DNA of 64,000 bases from assembly GCF_021391495.1 (NCBI RefSeq), contig NZ_CP090063.1, forward strand, positions 1,240,001-1,304,000, read 5' to 3'. This stretch comes from Amycolatopsis acidiphila. GTDB taxonomy: Bacteria; Actinomycetota; Actinomycetes; Mycobacteriales; Pseudonocardiaceae. Below are positions 8,098-16,659 of this stretch, in pieces (position 1 is the first letter of the stretch; the number at the start of each line of letters is the position of its first letter). The notes under the pieces were generated by a model. It worked only from the letters and a program-made list of their open reading frames with translations. It did no database searches and was not told the origin of the DNA. A program made the translations under genes and the position numbers.

Positions 8098-9051
8098 GTG
8101 ACGCATCCGCTGATCCGCGTGCTGGCCCTCCTCGAACTGCTGCAGGCGCACGCCGGGCTGACCGGCACCGAGCTGGCCGGACGCCTCGGCACCGACGTCC
8201 GCACGGTGCGCCGGTACGTCGCGCACCTGCGTGAGCTGGGCATTCCCGTCGAGGCCGGGCGCGGTCGCCACGGCGGTTACCGGCTCGCGCGCGGCTACCG
8301 GATGCCGCCGCTGGTGTTGAGCAACGACGAAGCGCTCGCCGTCGTGCTGGGGCTGCTCGCCGGGGAGCGGCTGGGCATGAACCCCGCCGCGCCCGCCGGT
8401 GCCGGGGCGCTGGCCAAGATCGAACGGGTGCTTCCCGACGCGCTGCGTGAGCCGCTCGCGGCGATGCGGGACACGCTGGGGTTCACCGCGCACACGGTGA
8501 CCGGCCGGGCGCCGGAGGCAGGTGTGCTGCTCGCGCTCGCGCAGGCTTCGCGGCGGGGGCGGAGCGTCGGCCTGCGGTACGAGTCGTGGCGCGGGGAACA
8601 GACCGAGCGCGACCTCGATCCCTACGGCGTCGTCTTCCACGCCGGGCGGTGGTACGTCACCGGCCACGACCACCTGCGCGGCACACTGCGGACGTTCCGG
8701 ATCGACCGCATCGCGTCGGTGGTGCCGGGGTCCGGCGCGTTCGTGGCGCCGGCCGGGTTCGACCCGGTCGCGCGGGTCGCGTCGTCGCTCGCGCGGGCGC
8801 CGTACCGCTGGGAAGTCGAGGTGTTGATCGACGGCCCGCCCGCCGAGGTGGCGCGCCGGCTGCCGACGACGGTCGCCGCGCTCACCCCGGCAGGCGACGG
8901 GGTCCTGCTGGTCGCGCGGGCGGAGCGGCTCGACGGGATGGCACATCTGCTGGCTGCCCTGGAATGGCCGTTCACGATCCGCCGCCCGGACGAGTTGCGG
9001 GTGGCGCTCGGTGAGCTCGCGCAACGGCTGGCCGCCATCGCGAGGGCCTGA
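8098..9051 (+). CDS. HTH regulator with WYL domain (YafY/PafBC-like)
   Basis: A 317-residue protein from the GTG at 8098 (VTHPLIRVLALLELLQ). The N-terminal DeoR-like winged HTH includes ELAGRLGTDVRTVRRYVAHL and GIPVEAGRGRHGGYRLARGY. The WYL domain follows (RGRSVGLRYESWRGEQTERD, then AGRWYVTGHDHL; here W-Y-V replaces the name-giving W-Y-L). A WCX-type C-terminal region completes it. WYL regulators sense small ligands or nucleic-acid stress. The divergent alpha/beta hydrolase is the obvious target. The dyad at 8060 and the hairpin after its stop frame the transcription unit. Confidence 0.88.
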   Translation: MTHPLIRVLALLELLQAHAGLTGTELAGRLGTDVRTVRRYVAHLRELGIPVEAGRGRHGGYRLARGYRMPPLVLSNDEALAVVLGLLAGERLGMNPAAPAGAGALAKIERVLPDALREPLAAMRDTLGFTAHTVTGRAPEAGVLLALAQASRRGRSVGLRYESWRGEQTERDLDPYGVVFHAGRWYVTGHDHLRGTLRTFRIDRIASVVPGSGAFVAPAGFDPVARVASSLARAPYRWEVEVLIDGPPAEVARRLPTTVAALTPAGDGVLLVARAERLDGMAHLLAALEWPFTIRRPDELRVALGELAQRLAAIARA

Positions 9052-9069
9052 ACGAGGGCCGGCATCTCC

Positions 9070-9594
9070 GTGAAAGTTCGCCGCACCCGCCGCCGCGGCG
9101 AACTACCCCACGGGCCCGACTCCGGCAACGGCACGCTCTGGTACTGGACGGCGTACCAGGACGGTGACAGCGCGGAACTGCGCCAGGGCGCACCGGCGAC
9201 GCACTCGGCGTTCATCACCGGGGCCCGCCAGGCCGGGCACGTCGTGCGCGGCTGGGACTTCGATTCGGCGAGCCTGGCGACGGACCCGCTCGCGAACTAC
9301 CCGGCGACCAACCATCCGTGGGACGCCTGGTACCGGTCCCTGCTGAGCCAGGCTGTCGAGCGACCGGTCACGGCACGAACGTCTGCAGGTGGTCGACGAC
9401 GGCGAACCGGCTGGACGGGCTCGCCTGCGCCACGGCTGTGCGCAGAGCCGCCAGGCCTCCCCAGTCGCGGGCCGGTTCGTCCAGCGGGTAGTCGAAGTCG
9501 TCCCAGTGCGTCGGGAGCACGTAACGCGGGAAGCCGACCGTGCGCAGCAGCCGGGCCGCGTACTCGTGGATCGAGCCGCCGCCCACGGGCATGA
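9070..9594 (+). CDS. Hypothetical ORF, possibly a gene remnant
   Basis: From about 9115 to 9360 the frame has protein-like composition (GNGTLWYWTAYQDGDSAEL, ATHSAFITGARQAGHVVRGW, YPATNHPWDAWYRSLLSQ), with aromatic residues unlike a chance frame. After about 9368 it runs antisense into the metallo-hydrolase gene for 227 bp and loses that character. I do not recognise the family. The 5' end is uncertain because the nominal GTG at 9070 sits at a hairpin. The most economical reading is a gene fragment that has lost its own stop. Low confidence that it is functional. Confidence 0.3.
   Translation: MKVRRTRRRGELPHGPDSGNGTLWYWTAYQDGDSAELRQGAPATHSAFITGARQAGHVVRGWDFDSASLATDPLANYPATNHPWDAWYRSLLSQAVERPVTARTSAGGRRRRTGWTGSPAPRLCAEPPGLPSRGPVRPAGSRSRPSASGARNAGSRPCAAAGPRTRGSSRRPRA
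9075..9104 (+). terminator. Perfect 10-bp hairpin downstream of the WYL gene
   Basis: AGTTCGCCGC at 9075-9084 pairs exactly with GCGGCGAACT at 9095-9104 across a 10-base loop, 24 bases after the WYL stop codon. There is no T-run, as is common for hairpin terminators in GC-rich actinomycetes. It overlaps the 5' end of the weak ORF at 9070, which argues against that start. Confidence 0.45.
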
Positions 9595-10306
9595 GTACCA
9601 CATCGGGGCGCAGCCCGGCCAGTTCCGATTCGACGTAGTTGGACCCGCCGAAGTCGAGCACGCTGACCCCGCCGCCGGCGACCTCGTAGGCGAGGGTGCC
9701 ACCCTCGACGAGGTGGCGGATCTCCGTCGGCACCGGCGGTTTCGTCAGGCCGAAGCCGGGCCGGGTGCCGGGGAACGCCACCGTGGCACGGGATCCGCTC
9801 TCCGAGTGCAGGGCGCGCAGCACGCGGATCGTGTAGCTGCCGAAGTCGAGGTACTCGCCGCCGGTCGCGAGCGAAAGCTGGCCCTCGGGCGCGCCGAGGG
9901 CGGCCAGCAGGTTGAGGTGGGTCTCCGTGCCCAGCACCGTCGCGCCCGTTTTCCGTGCCAGGTAAGGAACATCGGTGAGGTGGTCGTAGTGGCCGTGGGT
10001 GACCAGGATGTGGTCGGCCCGTAGCTCACCCGAGTCGACGTACCGGTCGATCAGCGCGGTGTCCACGGAGATGGGCGTCTTCGGGTCGGCGCCTGCCGGG
10101 GTGTAGGTGCCGGTTCTGAACCGGGTGAGCCACGGGTCGATCAGCACCGTCCTGCCGCCGGGCAACCGGATTTCCCAGCCGTTGTTGCCCCACCAGCGCA
10201 GGCTCACGCCGTTGCCCTGGGCGGCGGCGGCCGGAAGGGCGCCGGCCAGGACGGCGGCGGCCCCCGCGCTCGCGCCGAAGAGTCCCCGTCTGGTGAAAGT
10301 CGTCAT
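9368..10306 (-). CDS. Tat-exported MBL-fold metallo-hydrolase
   Basis: A 312-residue protein from the ATG at 10306. MTTFTRRGLFGASAGAAAVL ending in ALPAAAAQG is a twin-arginine signal. The mature part is a metallo-beta-lactamase fold: GNNGWEIRLPGGRTVLIDPW, the metal motif ILVTHGHYDHL (HxHxDH), a further ligand region VLDFGGSNY, and late His residues in VLPTHWDDFDYP. It belongs to the broad UlaG/L-ascorbate-lactonase-like group of MBL hydrolases and should act outside the membrane after folding with its metals. It is divergent from an LLM oxidoreductase at 10522 (215 bp gap). The substrate is unknown. Confidence 0.85.
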   Translation of the reverse strand: MTTFTRRGLFGASAGAAAVLAGALPAAAAQGNGVSLRWWGNNGWEIRLPGGRTVLIDPWLTRFRTGTYTPAGADPKTPISVDTALIDRYVDSGELRADHILVTHGHYDHLTDVPYLARKTGATVLGTETHLNLLAALGAPEGQLSLATGGEYLDFGSYTIRVLRALHSESGSRATVAFPGTRPGFGLTKPPVPTEIRHLVEGGTLAYEVAGGGVSVLDFGGSNYVESELAGLRPDVVLMPVGGGSIHEYAARLLRTVGFPRYVLPTHWDDFDYPLDEPARDWGGLAALRTAVAQASPSSRFAVVDHLQTFVP

Positions 10307-10521
10307 GAGCGCCACATCAGCACGAAATCGGCCCGGTTGTCCAAGACCGGCGGCATGCTCCTGCGATATCGGTTCTGATATCGGCCCAAGTGCCGCGGGC
10401 CGCGGCAATGGTCTGGACATGAACGAGCAGAGGCGTCCGGATGGAGCAGCCGGTGGAGTTTTTCCGCCGCTTGCCGAACACTGGACCGCACTGCGTGCTC
10501 GACGGTGAGTAGGAGGCGGTC

Positions 10522-11700
10522 ATGACCAGGTTGCGCTTCGGGGCTTTCCTCGCGCCGTTCCACCCCGCGGGGGAGAACCCGACGCTGGCGCTGCAGCGGG
10601 ACCTGCGGCTCATCGAGCACATGGACGAGCTCGGCTACGACGAGGTGTGGGTCGGCGAGCACCATTCGGCGGGCAGCGAGCTGATCGCGTCGCCGGAGAT
10701 CTTCATCGCGGCCGCCGCCGAGCGCACGAAACACATCCGGCTCGGGACCGGGGTGACCTCGGTGAGCTACCACAACCCGTTGTGGGTGGCCGACCGGATG
10801 GTGCTGCTGGACCACCTCACGCGCGGGCGGACGATGCTCGGCGTCGGGCCGGGGTCGCTGCCCACCGACTCGGCGATGATCGGGCTCGACCCGACCGACA
10901 CGCGCGAGCTGCTCGACGTCAACCTGGACATCATCATGCGGCTGCTGGCCGGTGAGACGGTCACGGCCGAGACGAAGACCCACCGGCTCGTCGACGCGCA
11001 GCTGCAACTGCGGCCCTACACCGAGCCGTGCTTCGACATCGCCGTCGCGGCCGTGGCCTCGCCCACCGGCCCGCGGCTGGCCGGGCGGCACGGCACGGGC
11101 CTGCTCTCGATCGGCGCCACGCTGACCAAGGAGGGGTTCGACGCGCTCGCCCACCACTGGAACGTCGTCGAGGAGCGCGCGGAGCACTTCGGGCAGCCTG
11201 CGCCGGACCGCGCGGGCTGGCGACTGGTCGGGCTGATGCACGTCGCCGAGACCCGCGAGCAGGCCTACCGCGACGTCGAGCACGGCATCGAGCAGTGGTT
11301 CCGGTACTTCCAGCGGGTCGCGGCGTTCCCCCAGATGGCCGTCGAGGGCGGCGACCTCAAGGAGATGATCGACTTCATCAACGAGGCCGGCGTCGGCGCC
11401 ATCGGCACCCCGGAGGACGCCCGCGCCCAGGTGGAGCGGCTGTGGGAGCAGTCGGGCGGCTTCGGCGCGATGCTGCTCCTCGCGCATGAATGGGCGAACC
11501 CGGCGGCGACGCGGCGGTCGCTGGAGCTGATCGCACAGCACGTGATGCCGCATTTCCAGGGGCCGGGCCGCAGCCACGCGCAGTCCACTTCGGACGCCAG
11601 GGAGCGGGCGCGCGGCACCCGGGACGGGCACGCGAAGGCGCAGCTGTCGGCGGTGGAGCACATGACCGGCAAATACGCCAAGGAGGTCGCGGACAAATAG
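10522..11700 (+). CDS. LLM-class flavin-dependent monooxygenase
   Basis: A 392-residue luciferase-family protein (MTRLRFGAFLAPFHPAGENP), with AGGAGG just upstream. Family marks are HMDELGYDEVWVGEHHSAGS near residue 40, HIRLGTGVTSVSYHNPLWVA and GRTMLGVGPGSLPTDSAMIG. It is longer than F420-type LLMs and closer to FMN-dependent alkanal/limonene-type monooxygenases. The C-terminal 60 residues after HVMPHFQG are hydrophilic and probably a tail. No flavin reductase gene is nearby, so reduced FMN must come from elsewhere. Divergent from the exported metallo-hydrolase; the XRE regulator follows after a gap of some 70 bp. Confidence 0.85.
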   Translation: MTRLRFGAFLAPFHPAGENPTLALQRDLRLIEHMDELGYDEVWVGEHHSAGSELIASPEIFIAAAAERTKHIRLGTGVTSVSYHNPLWVADRMVLLDHLTRGRTMLGVGPGSLPTDSAMIGLDPTDTRELLDVNLDIIMRLLAGETVTAETKTHRLVDAQLQLRPYTEPCFDIAVAAVASPTGPRLAGRHGTGLLSIGATLTKEGFDALAHHWNVVEERAEHFGQPAPDRAGWRLVGLMHVAETREQAYRDVEHGIEQWFRYFQRVAAFPQMAVEGGDLKEMIDFINEAGVGAIGTPEDARAQVERLWEQSGGFGAMLLLAHEWANPAATRRSLELIAQHVMPHFQGPGRSHAQSTSDARERARGTRDGHAKAQLSAVEHMTGKYAKEVADK

Positions 11701-11772
11701 CGGCCCCTTGTCGTGACGCGGGCACTGGGAAAGGATGCGGACGGACCGCAACCTGATCGGGGACGAAGGACC

Positions 11773-12678
11773 GTGGACGCTCCAGCAGTGGCACGCACGC
11801 CGACCGGCCGCAAGCTGCAGCTGGCCGCGCTCGTGCGGCACCTGCGGGAGAAGCGGCAGCTCACCCAGCACGAGGCGGGGCGCGAGGTGTGGCCGCACGC
11901 CAGCGCCGGCAGCGTGCAGAACAAGATCGCCCGCCTGGAGAGCGCGGACACCGGCATCACGCCCGAGGACCTCGACGCGCTGTTGCGGTTGTACGACACG
12001 AGCGACGTCCACCGGCGGCTCGCGTCCACGCTGAACAGCGACCTCTCGCAGCGTGGCCGGTGGCAGGGGTACCGCTCGATCTACTCCGAGTCCTACCGGC
12101 GCTACGTCGACCTCGAGGAGGACGCCGAGCTCATCCGGTACGTGTCGAACGAGCGGATCCCCGAGCTGCTGCAGTGCGAGGCGTACGTGCGGGCGGAGTT
12201 CGTCCACTCGACGGATGGGATAGAGGACCTCACGGTGCGGGCGAGCCGGGCCAGACAGGAGGGTGTGCTGCTGCGGGCGGACCCGCCGTGGTTCTACGCG
12301 GCGCTCAGCGAGTCGGCGCTGCGCCGGGTCCAGGGCGACGAAGTGGTGATGCGCAAGCAGATCGAGTACCTGGTCGCGCTGTCCGAACGGCCGAACATCA
12401 CCGTGCAGGTGGTGCCGTTCAGCTCCCGCTCCCGGCCGAACGTGATCACGCACAAGGGGATCCTGGAACGCTTCGCGCTGCTGCGGCTGGCGTCACCCGG
12501 CGTGATCGGCGAGCTGCCGCGGCATCTGGACTACGCGTTCACGAAGGTCGGCGAAGAGCTGAGCTGGAGCGACGAGGTGCAGCACTATGAGGACCTGTGG
12601 AGCAGGGCGAGCAGTGCCGCCCTGTCCCCGCACGAGAGCCGGGCGTTCCTCCGCGAGGTCGCCCGGGACTTCCGCTGA
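11773..12678 (+). CDS. XRE-type HTH regulator with DUF5753 domain
   Basis: The HTH lies near the N-terminus (KLQLAALVRHLREKRQLTQH, then SAGSVQNKIARLESADTGI). The C-terminal DUF5753 region includes YVSNERIPELLQCEAYVRAE, DPPWFYAALSESALRR, KQIEYLVALSERPNITVQV and HYEDLWSRASSAALSP. Such proteins abound in Streptomyces and Pseudonocardiaceae, usually next to DUF397 proteins. Here the neighbour is a PF04672 methyltransferase, 11 bp downstream and probably in the same operon. The start is uncertain: GTG at 11773 is tight behind GAAGGA, GTG at 11788 better fits family N-termini, and GTG 11713 is also in frame. Confidence 0.8.
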   Translation: MDAPAVARTPTGRKLQLAALVRHLREKRQLTQHEAGREVWPHASAGSVQNKIARLESADTGITPEDLDALLRLYDTSDVHRRLASTLNSDLSQRGRWQGYRSIYSESYRRYVDLEEDAELIRYVSNERIPELLQCEAYVRAEFVHSTDGIEDLTVRASRARQEGVLLRADPPWFYAALSESALRRVQGDEVVMRKQIEYLVALSERPNITVQVVPFSSRSRPNVITHKGILERFALLRLASPGVIGELPRHLDYAFTKVGEELSWSDEVQHYEDLWSRASSAALSPHESRAFLREVARDFR

Positions 12679-12689
12679 CGAGGAGAGCG

Positions 12690-13481
12690 ATGCTGGGGGA
12701 GGAACGGACGACCGCCACCGCGGCGGGGGTCTACGACTGGTTTCTCGGCGGGCGGCACCACGTGGCCGCCGACCGGGAGGCGGCGATCGACAGCCAGCGG
12801 TCGTTCCCGCTGGCCTCACGCGTGGTGAAGTACAACCGTGAGTTCCTGCGACGTGCGGTCCGGTATGTCGCCGGCGCGGGGGTGCGGCAGTTCCTCGACA
12901 TCGGGTCCGGCTACCCGACCGTGGGCAACGTGCACGAGGTCGCACCGGGCAGCCGTGTCGTGTACGTCGACTACGAGCAGGACACGGTCGACGTCAGCCG
13001 TCGCATCCTGGCGGACAACCCGGACGCCACGTCGATCCACGGCGACCTGCGGGAGCCCGACGGCATCCTGTCGCATCCGGAGGTGCGCGAACTGCTGGAC
13101 TTCGGGCAGCCGGTGGGGCTGCTGCTGATCGCGGTGCTGCACTTCGTCCCGGAGGAGCTCGGGCCGGCGCGGCTGGTGCGCCGGTACCTCGAGCCGCTGG
13201 CGCCGGGCAGCCACCTGGTGATCAGCCACGGCACGTCCCCCGCCGACGAGCGCGGGCGGCGGATCCAGGACGAGTGGCGGCAGGTGTACAACCACACGGT
13301 CGCCGAGACCTACCGCAACCGTCCGGTCGACCAGCTGACGTCGTTCTTCGCCGGGACGACGCTGCTGCCGCCGGGCCTCGTGCCCGCCCCGGACTGGCGT
13401 CCGGAGGACCCGGCGTACGTCCCGGACCCCGAGGACGAGTCGAGGCAGGTCATCGTCGGCGGCGTCGGCGTGGTGGGCTAG
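12690..13481 (+). CDS. SAM-dependent methyltransferase, PF04672 (DUF574) family
   Basis: A 263-residue protein. The ATG at 12690 has GAGGAG four bases upstream; the frame stays open further 5' but overlaps the regulator. Family signatures are AAGVYDWFLGGRHHVAADRE, KYNREFLRRAVRYVAG, the SAM loop VRQFLDIGSGYPTVGNVHEV, and VVYVDYEQDTVDVSRRIL. GLLLIAVLHFVPEE follows. It is a paralogue of the gene at 16660. These proteins typically sit beside XRE/DUF5753 regulators, as here. Methyl acceptors are not known for the family. Confidence 0.88.
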   Translation: MLGEERTTATAAGVYDWFLGGRHHVAADREAAIDSQRSFPLASRVVKYNREFLRRAVRYVAGAGVRQFLDIGSGYPTVGNVHEVAPGSRVVYVDYEQDTVDVSRRILADNPDATSIHGDLREPDGILSHPEVRELLDFGQPVGLLLIAVLHFVPEELGPARLVRRYLEPLAPGSHLVISHGTSPADERGRRIQDEWRQVYNHTVAETYRNRPVDQLTSFFAGTTLLPPGLVPAPDWRPEDPAYVPDPEDESRQVIVGGVGVVG

Positions 13482-13586
13482 CCCTTCGAGATTTCCCTGT
13501 CGTGCCAACGAGAAGGGGCCGGGTTGCTGCTCTCGAACGCCTGTTCTAAGGTGGGTGGCGAGGGTAGGAGTCGCAGGGGAGTCGAG

Positions 13587-13757
13587 ATGGCATACAAGAT
13601 CATGCACCGGTCGCGCGAGCAGGAGATCCGGTTCCCGACGCAGGCGGCGGCGGAGCGTTACGCCGAGCAACTGGCGGGTGGGCTCGGCAACTGGACCGTC
13701 GTGGAAGCGGGTGCCGTCCCGCTTCCGGCCGAGGCGCCGGGCGACGAGGTGCGCTGA
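13587..13757 (+). CDS. Small protein of 56 residues, function unknown
   Basis: The ATG at 13587 opens MAYKIMHRSREQEIRFPTQA followed by AAERYAEQLAGG and NWTVVEAGAVPLPAEAP. Composition and codon bias are those of a real gene, with a GGGGA-like purine stretch 5-10 bases upstream. The pattern resembles small actinobacterial proteins that form a single strand-helix unit. It is not a recognised family. It lies 50 bp before the phosphatase gene on the same strand and could be co-transcribed. Confidence 0.55.
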   Translation: MAYKIMHRSREQEIRFPTQAAAERYAEQLAGGLGNWTVVEAGAVPLPAEAPGDEVR

Positions 13758-13806
13758 CGCCGGGGCCGCATTTTACGATCTCGCGGGCCTGGGTAGTCCT
13801 CCGTTC

Positions 13807-14550
13807 GTGACGATGCGGATGGAATGGGTCGGTCTGTTGCGCCACGGGCAGAGCAGCGGCAACGTGGCGCGTGAGGAGGCCGAGGCCGACGGCCACCAGG
13901 TGATCGATATCGCCGAGCGGGACGCCGACGTGCCGTTGACGCGGCTCGGCGAGGAACAGGCCGCGGCGGCGGGCGACTGGGTCGCCCGCCACCCGGTCGA
14001 CCTCGTCGTCGCGTCGCCGTACGTGCGGGCCGCCGAGACGGCGCGACTGGCACTTGCCGCTGCGGCCCGTCAGGGCGCGGCGGTGCCACGCCACCCGGTC
14101 GTCGACGAACGCCTGCGCGACCGTGAGCTCGGCGTGCTGGATCTGTTGACCAGCAAGGGGGTTCGCGAGCGCCGGCCGGACGAGCTCGAGCGCAAGCGGC
14201 GGCACGGCAAGTTCTACTACCGCCCGCCCGGCGGCGAGTCCTGGGCGGACGTCGTGCTGCGCGTGCGGTCGCTGCTGCGGGAGCTGCAGGCCGACGCGGC
14301 GGGCAAGCGCGTCCTGCTGGTGGCCCACGAGATGACCGTCTTCACCCTGCGCTACCTGCTCGAAGGCATCGCCGAGCCGGAGTTGTTGCACATCGCCGCG
14401 TGCACCGAGGTGGCGAACGGGTCGATCACCGGCTGGCAGCACGTCGCCGACGGCCGTTACCGCATGACCGAAGCGCAGGAGACGATGCACCTGCACGCCG
14501 CCGACGCCCCGCCGACCGAGGACGACGATGCCGCAGCCTCCCTCACCTGA
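13807..14550 (+). CDS. Histidine phosphatase family protein (phosphoglycerate-mutase-like)
   Basis: About 247 residues. VGLLRHGQSSGNVAREEAEA is the RHG phosphohistidine motif. LTRLGEEQAAAAGDWVA, VVASPYVRAAETARLAL (second Arg), VVDERLRDRELGVLD (Glu) and LLVAHEMTVFTLRYLLEG (catalytic His of the second motif) follow. All catalytic residues are present. It is a broad phosphatase family; no substrate can be named. The start could be GTG 13807, ATG 13813 or ATG 13819. Its 3' end overlaps the NAD(P)HX dehydratase gene by 23 bp, so the two are translationally coupled. Confidence 0.82.
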   Translation: MTMRMEWVGLLRHGQSSGNVAREEAEADGHQVIDIAERDADVPLTRLGEEQAAAAGDWVARHPVDLVVASPYVRAAETARLALAAAARQGAAVPRHPVVDERLRDRELGVLDLLTSKGVRERRPDELERKRRHGKFYYRPPGGESWADVVLRVRSLLRELQADAAGKRVLLVAHEMTVFTLRYLLEGIAEPELLHIAACTEVANGSITGWQHVADGRYRMTEAQETMHLHAADAPPTEDDDAAASLT

Positions 14551-15400
14551 CGCCACCCCGATCAGCTCCGCGCTCCTGCGCGAGTGGCCCGTCCCGGCCG
14601 ACGATCGCGGCACCGCCTTCGTCCTCGGCGGCGCGCGCACGGTTCCGGGCGCGGTGCTGCTGACCGGCACCGCCGCGCTGCGTGCGGGCGCGGGCACGCT
14701 GCAGCTGGGCGCGAGCGAGCGGCATGCCGTCGCGCTGGGCGTGGCCGTGCCGGAGTCGTCGGTGTTCGGCCTGCCCGAGACCGCAGGAGGCGCGATCTCC
14801 CGGGACGCCGCGGACGTCCTCGCCGACGTGCTGCCGCAGGCGCGCGCGGTGGTGATCGGGCCAGGGCTCACCGATGCGGACGAGACTTTCGCGTTGCTGG
14901 AACGGGTTCTCCCGCTGGTGTCCGCCGACGCGCGGCTCGTGCTGGACGCGTTCGCGCTCGGTGCGCTCAGCAGGCAGCCCGCGCTGGTCAAGTCGTGGGC
15001 CGGGCACGTCGTGCTCTCGCCGAACCACGTCGAGGCGGCCTTCCTGCTGGACCGCGCGAAGGAGGAGATCGACGACTACGAGCGCGCCGCGGCGGAGATC
15101 GCCGACCGCTACCAGGCGGTGGTCACGCTGATGGGCGCGATCGCGACACCCGCCGGCGACCTGTGGGTGGACGGCGGTGGGCACATCGGCCTGGCGACCT
15201 CCGGCAGCGGGGACGTGCTCGCGGGACTCATCGGCGGTTTCCTGGCCCGCGCGGCGGACCCCGCCCAAGCCGCCTGCTGGGCGACGCACGTGCACGCGAT
15301 GGCGGGCCAGCGGCTGATCCCGCGGACCGGCCTGACGGGACTTCTCGCGCGGGACCTCGTCGGCGAGGTCGGTGCGGTGATCTCCGAGCTGACCGCCTGA
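14528..15400 (+). CDS. nnrD: ADP-dependent NAD(P)H-hydrate dehydratase
   Basis: A 290-residue protein of the CARKD/YjeF C-terminal family, which repairs hydrated NAD(P)H (NADHX/NADPHX) using ADP. Visible marks are RGTAFVLGGARTVPGAVLLT, the RAGAGTLQLGA segment, VVIGPGLTDADETFALLERV, LSPNHVEAAFLL, and HIGLATSGSGDVLAGLIGGF, which contains the signature GSGDVLAG with the catalytic Asp. No epimerase (NnrE) domain is fused, so epimerisation must come from another gene. It overlaps the preceding phosphatase by 23 bp. Confidence 0.87.
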   Translation: MPQPPSPDATPISSALLREWPVPADDRGTAFVLGGARTVPGAVLLTGTAALRAGAGTLQLGASERHAVALGVAVPESSVFGLPETAGGAISRDAADVLADVLPQARAVVIGPGLTDADETFALLERVLPLVSADARLVLDAFALGALSRQPALVKSWAGHVVLSPNHVEAAFLLDRAKEEIDDYERAAAEIADRYQAVVTLMGAIATPAGDLWVDGGGHIGLATSGSGDVLAGLIGGFLARAADPAQAACWATHVHAMAGQRLIPRTGLTGLLARDLVGEVGAVISELTA

Positions 15401-15408
15401 AACGGCGG

Positions 15409-15915
15409 CTACGGCACCACGGTGACCGGCCACAGCCCGGCGCGCACGAGGCGCGTCGCGACGGAGCCGACGAGCCGGTGGCCCGCGCTCTCGGACGCGC
15501 CGACCACGACGAGGTCCGCCTGGCGGGTGACCGCCACCCGCTTCAGTTCCGTGTACGCGTCGCCGCGGCGCACCTCGAGGGTGATCGAGATGTGCGCCTC
15601 CGCGGCCAGGTTCTGGATCGGCCGGCGCAGCTCGTCGATCATGTCGCTGTGGGCCTGCTCCTGTGCGGCCGCGAGCAGGCTCGGCGACATCCCCGTCCAT
15701 GCCGAAGGCGACAACACGTACACCACGACCAGCCGGGAGCGCTGCCGCCGGGCGAGGCCCGCCGCGTAGGCGCCGGCCCGCAGCGCCGTGGGTGAGCCGT
15801 CGACCCCGGCGAGGATGAGCTGCGGCCCGTCGGTCCCGCGCTCGAACGGCCCGGGCACCCACGCCGGCCCGTACTCCTCGACGAACGGCAGGGAGGCGGT
15901 GTCGTCGGTGCTCAC
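15409..15915 (-). CDS. Universal stress protein (UspA family)
   Basis: A 168-residue single Usp domain. The N-terminal strand is PQLILAGVDGSPTALRAGAY with the Asp that contacts adenine. The C-terminal ATP-binding loop is LVVVGASESAGHRLVGSVAT followed by RLVRAGLWPVTVVP, a variant of G-2x-G-9x-G(S/T) in which the first glycine pair is partly replaced by SES. A 30-residue leader precedes the fold. It is convergent with nnrD, and no dormancy-regulon neighbours are visible. Confidence 0.85.
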   Translation of the reverse strand: MSTDDTASLPFVEEYGPAWVPGPFERGTDGPQLILAGVDGSPTALRAGAYAAGLARRQRSRLVVVYVLSPSAWTGMSPSLLAAAQEQAHSDMIDELRRPIQNLAAEAHISITLEVRRGDAYTELKRVAVTRQADLVVVGASESAGHRLVGSVATRLVRAGLWPVTVVP

Positions 15916-16025
15916 CCGCCCATTATCCCCGGTGCCCCCGCGGCCCCGGTGAGGCGGCAGCGCGCGGCAAGAATCGCGATCGCCTAGGATTTCGGCACTT
16001 CTGCGAGAGCTGGGGGCAGACCGGG

Positions 16026-16649
16026 ATGAGGGCGCGCACCGCCGATGTCGTCGCCAGTGTCGCGCTCGCGGGCGCGTCGGGGGCGGTCGACCTGCTCGCG
16101 CTCGCTGATCTCGGCGGGGCGTTCGCCAGCGTCGTCACCGGCAACCTGGTCAACACCGGGTTCGGCCTCGGCACGGCGGATCTCGCCCGGATCCTGCCGT
16201 CGGTGACCGCGGTCGTGGCCTTCGCGGCGGGCGTGATCGCGTGGACCGTCGTGTGGCGCCGGTCGTTGCTGGGGCCGCTGTTCGCCGAGCTGGTGCTGTT
16301 GCTCGGCGTCCTGGCGGGCTGGCTCGCGACGGGCACCCACCCGGGCAGGTCCGTGGCGCTGGTGCTGCTCGCGCTGGCGGCGCTGGCCATGGGCGGGCAG
16401 AGCGTGGCGGCGCTGCGACTGGGCGCCGCGACGACCTACCTGACCGGTGCGCTCACCAACGCCCTGCACGACCTGGTCAGCGGCAAGGCGGGCGGCCGTC
16501 GTGCGGCGGCGCGTCAGCTGCTGGCGCTGGTGCTCGGCGCGCTGGCCGCCGCCGGCCTGCGCGGGGTACTGCGCTGGGCGGTGCCAGTGCTGCCGGTGGT
16601 GCTGCTGGTGATCGCGATCACGGCCGTGCTGGTCAGGAAGCGCGGCTGA
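16026..16649 (+). CDS. DUF1275 (YoaK-like) membrane protein
   Basis: A 207-residue integral membrane protein with about six hydrophobic segments. The DUF1275 start is recognisable (ASGAVDLLALADLGGAFASV followed by VTGNLVNTGFGLG), as is GGQSVAALRLGAATTYLTGA. It is shorter than the usual 220-240 residues but appears complete, ending in the basic VRKRG. The family is widespread and uncharacterised. It stands alone, divergent from the UspA gene with 110 bp between them, and is convergent with a methyltransferase. Confidence 0.8.
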   Translation: MRARTADVVASVALAGASGAVDLLALADLGGAFASVVTGNLVNTGFGLGTADLARILPSVTAVVAFAAGVIAWTVVWRRSLLGPLFAELVLLLGVLAGWLATGTHPGRSVALVLLALAALAMGGQSVAALRLGAATTYLTGALTNALHDLVSGKAGGRRAAARQLLALVLGALAAAGLRGVLRWAVPVLPVVLLVIAITAVLVRKRG

Positions 16650-16659
16650 GCGGGCACAC

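Noticed and set aside
10303..12453. Long minus-strand frame across the LLM monooxygenase and XRE regulator
   Set aside because: Low-complexity shadow; the plus-strand genes have clear motifs and ribosome sites.
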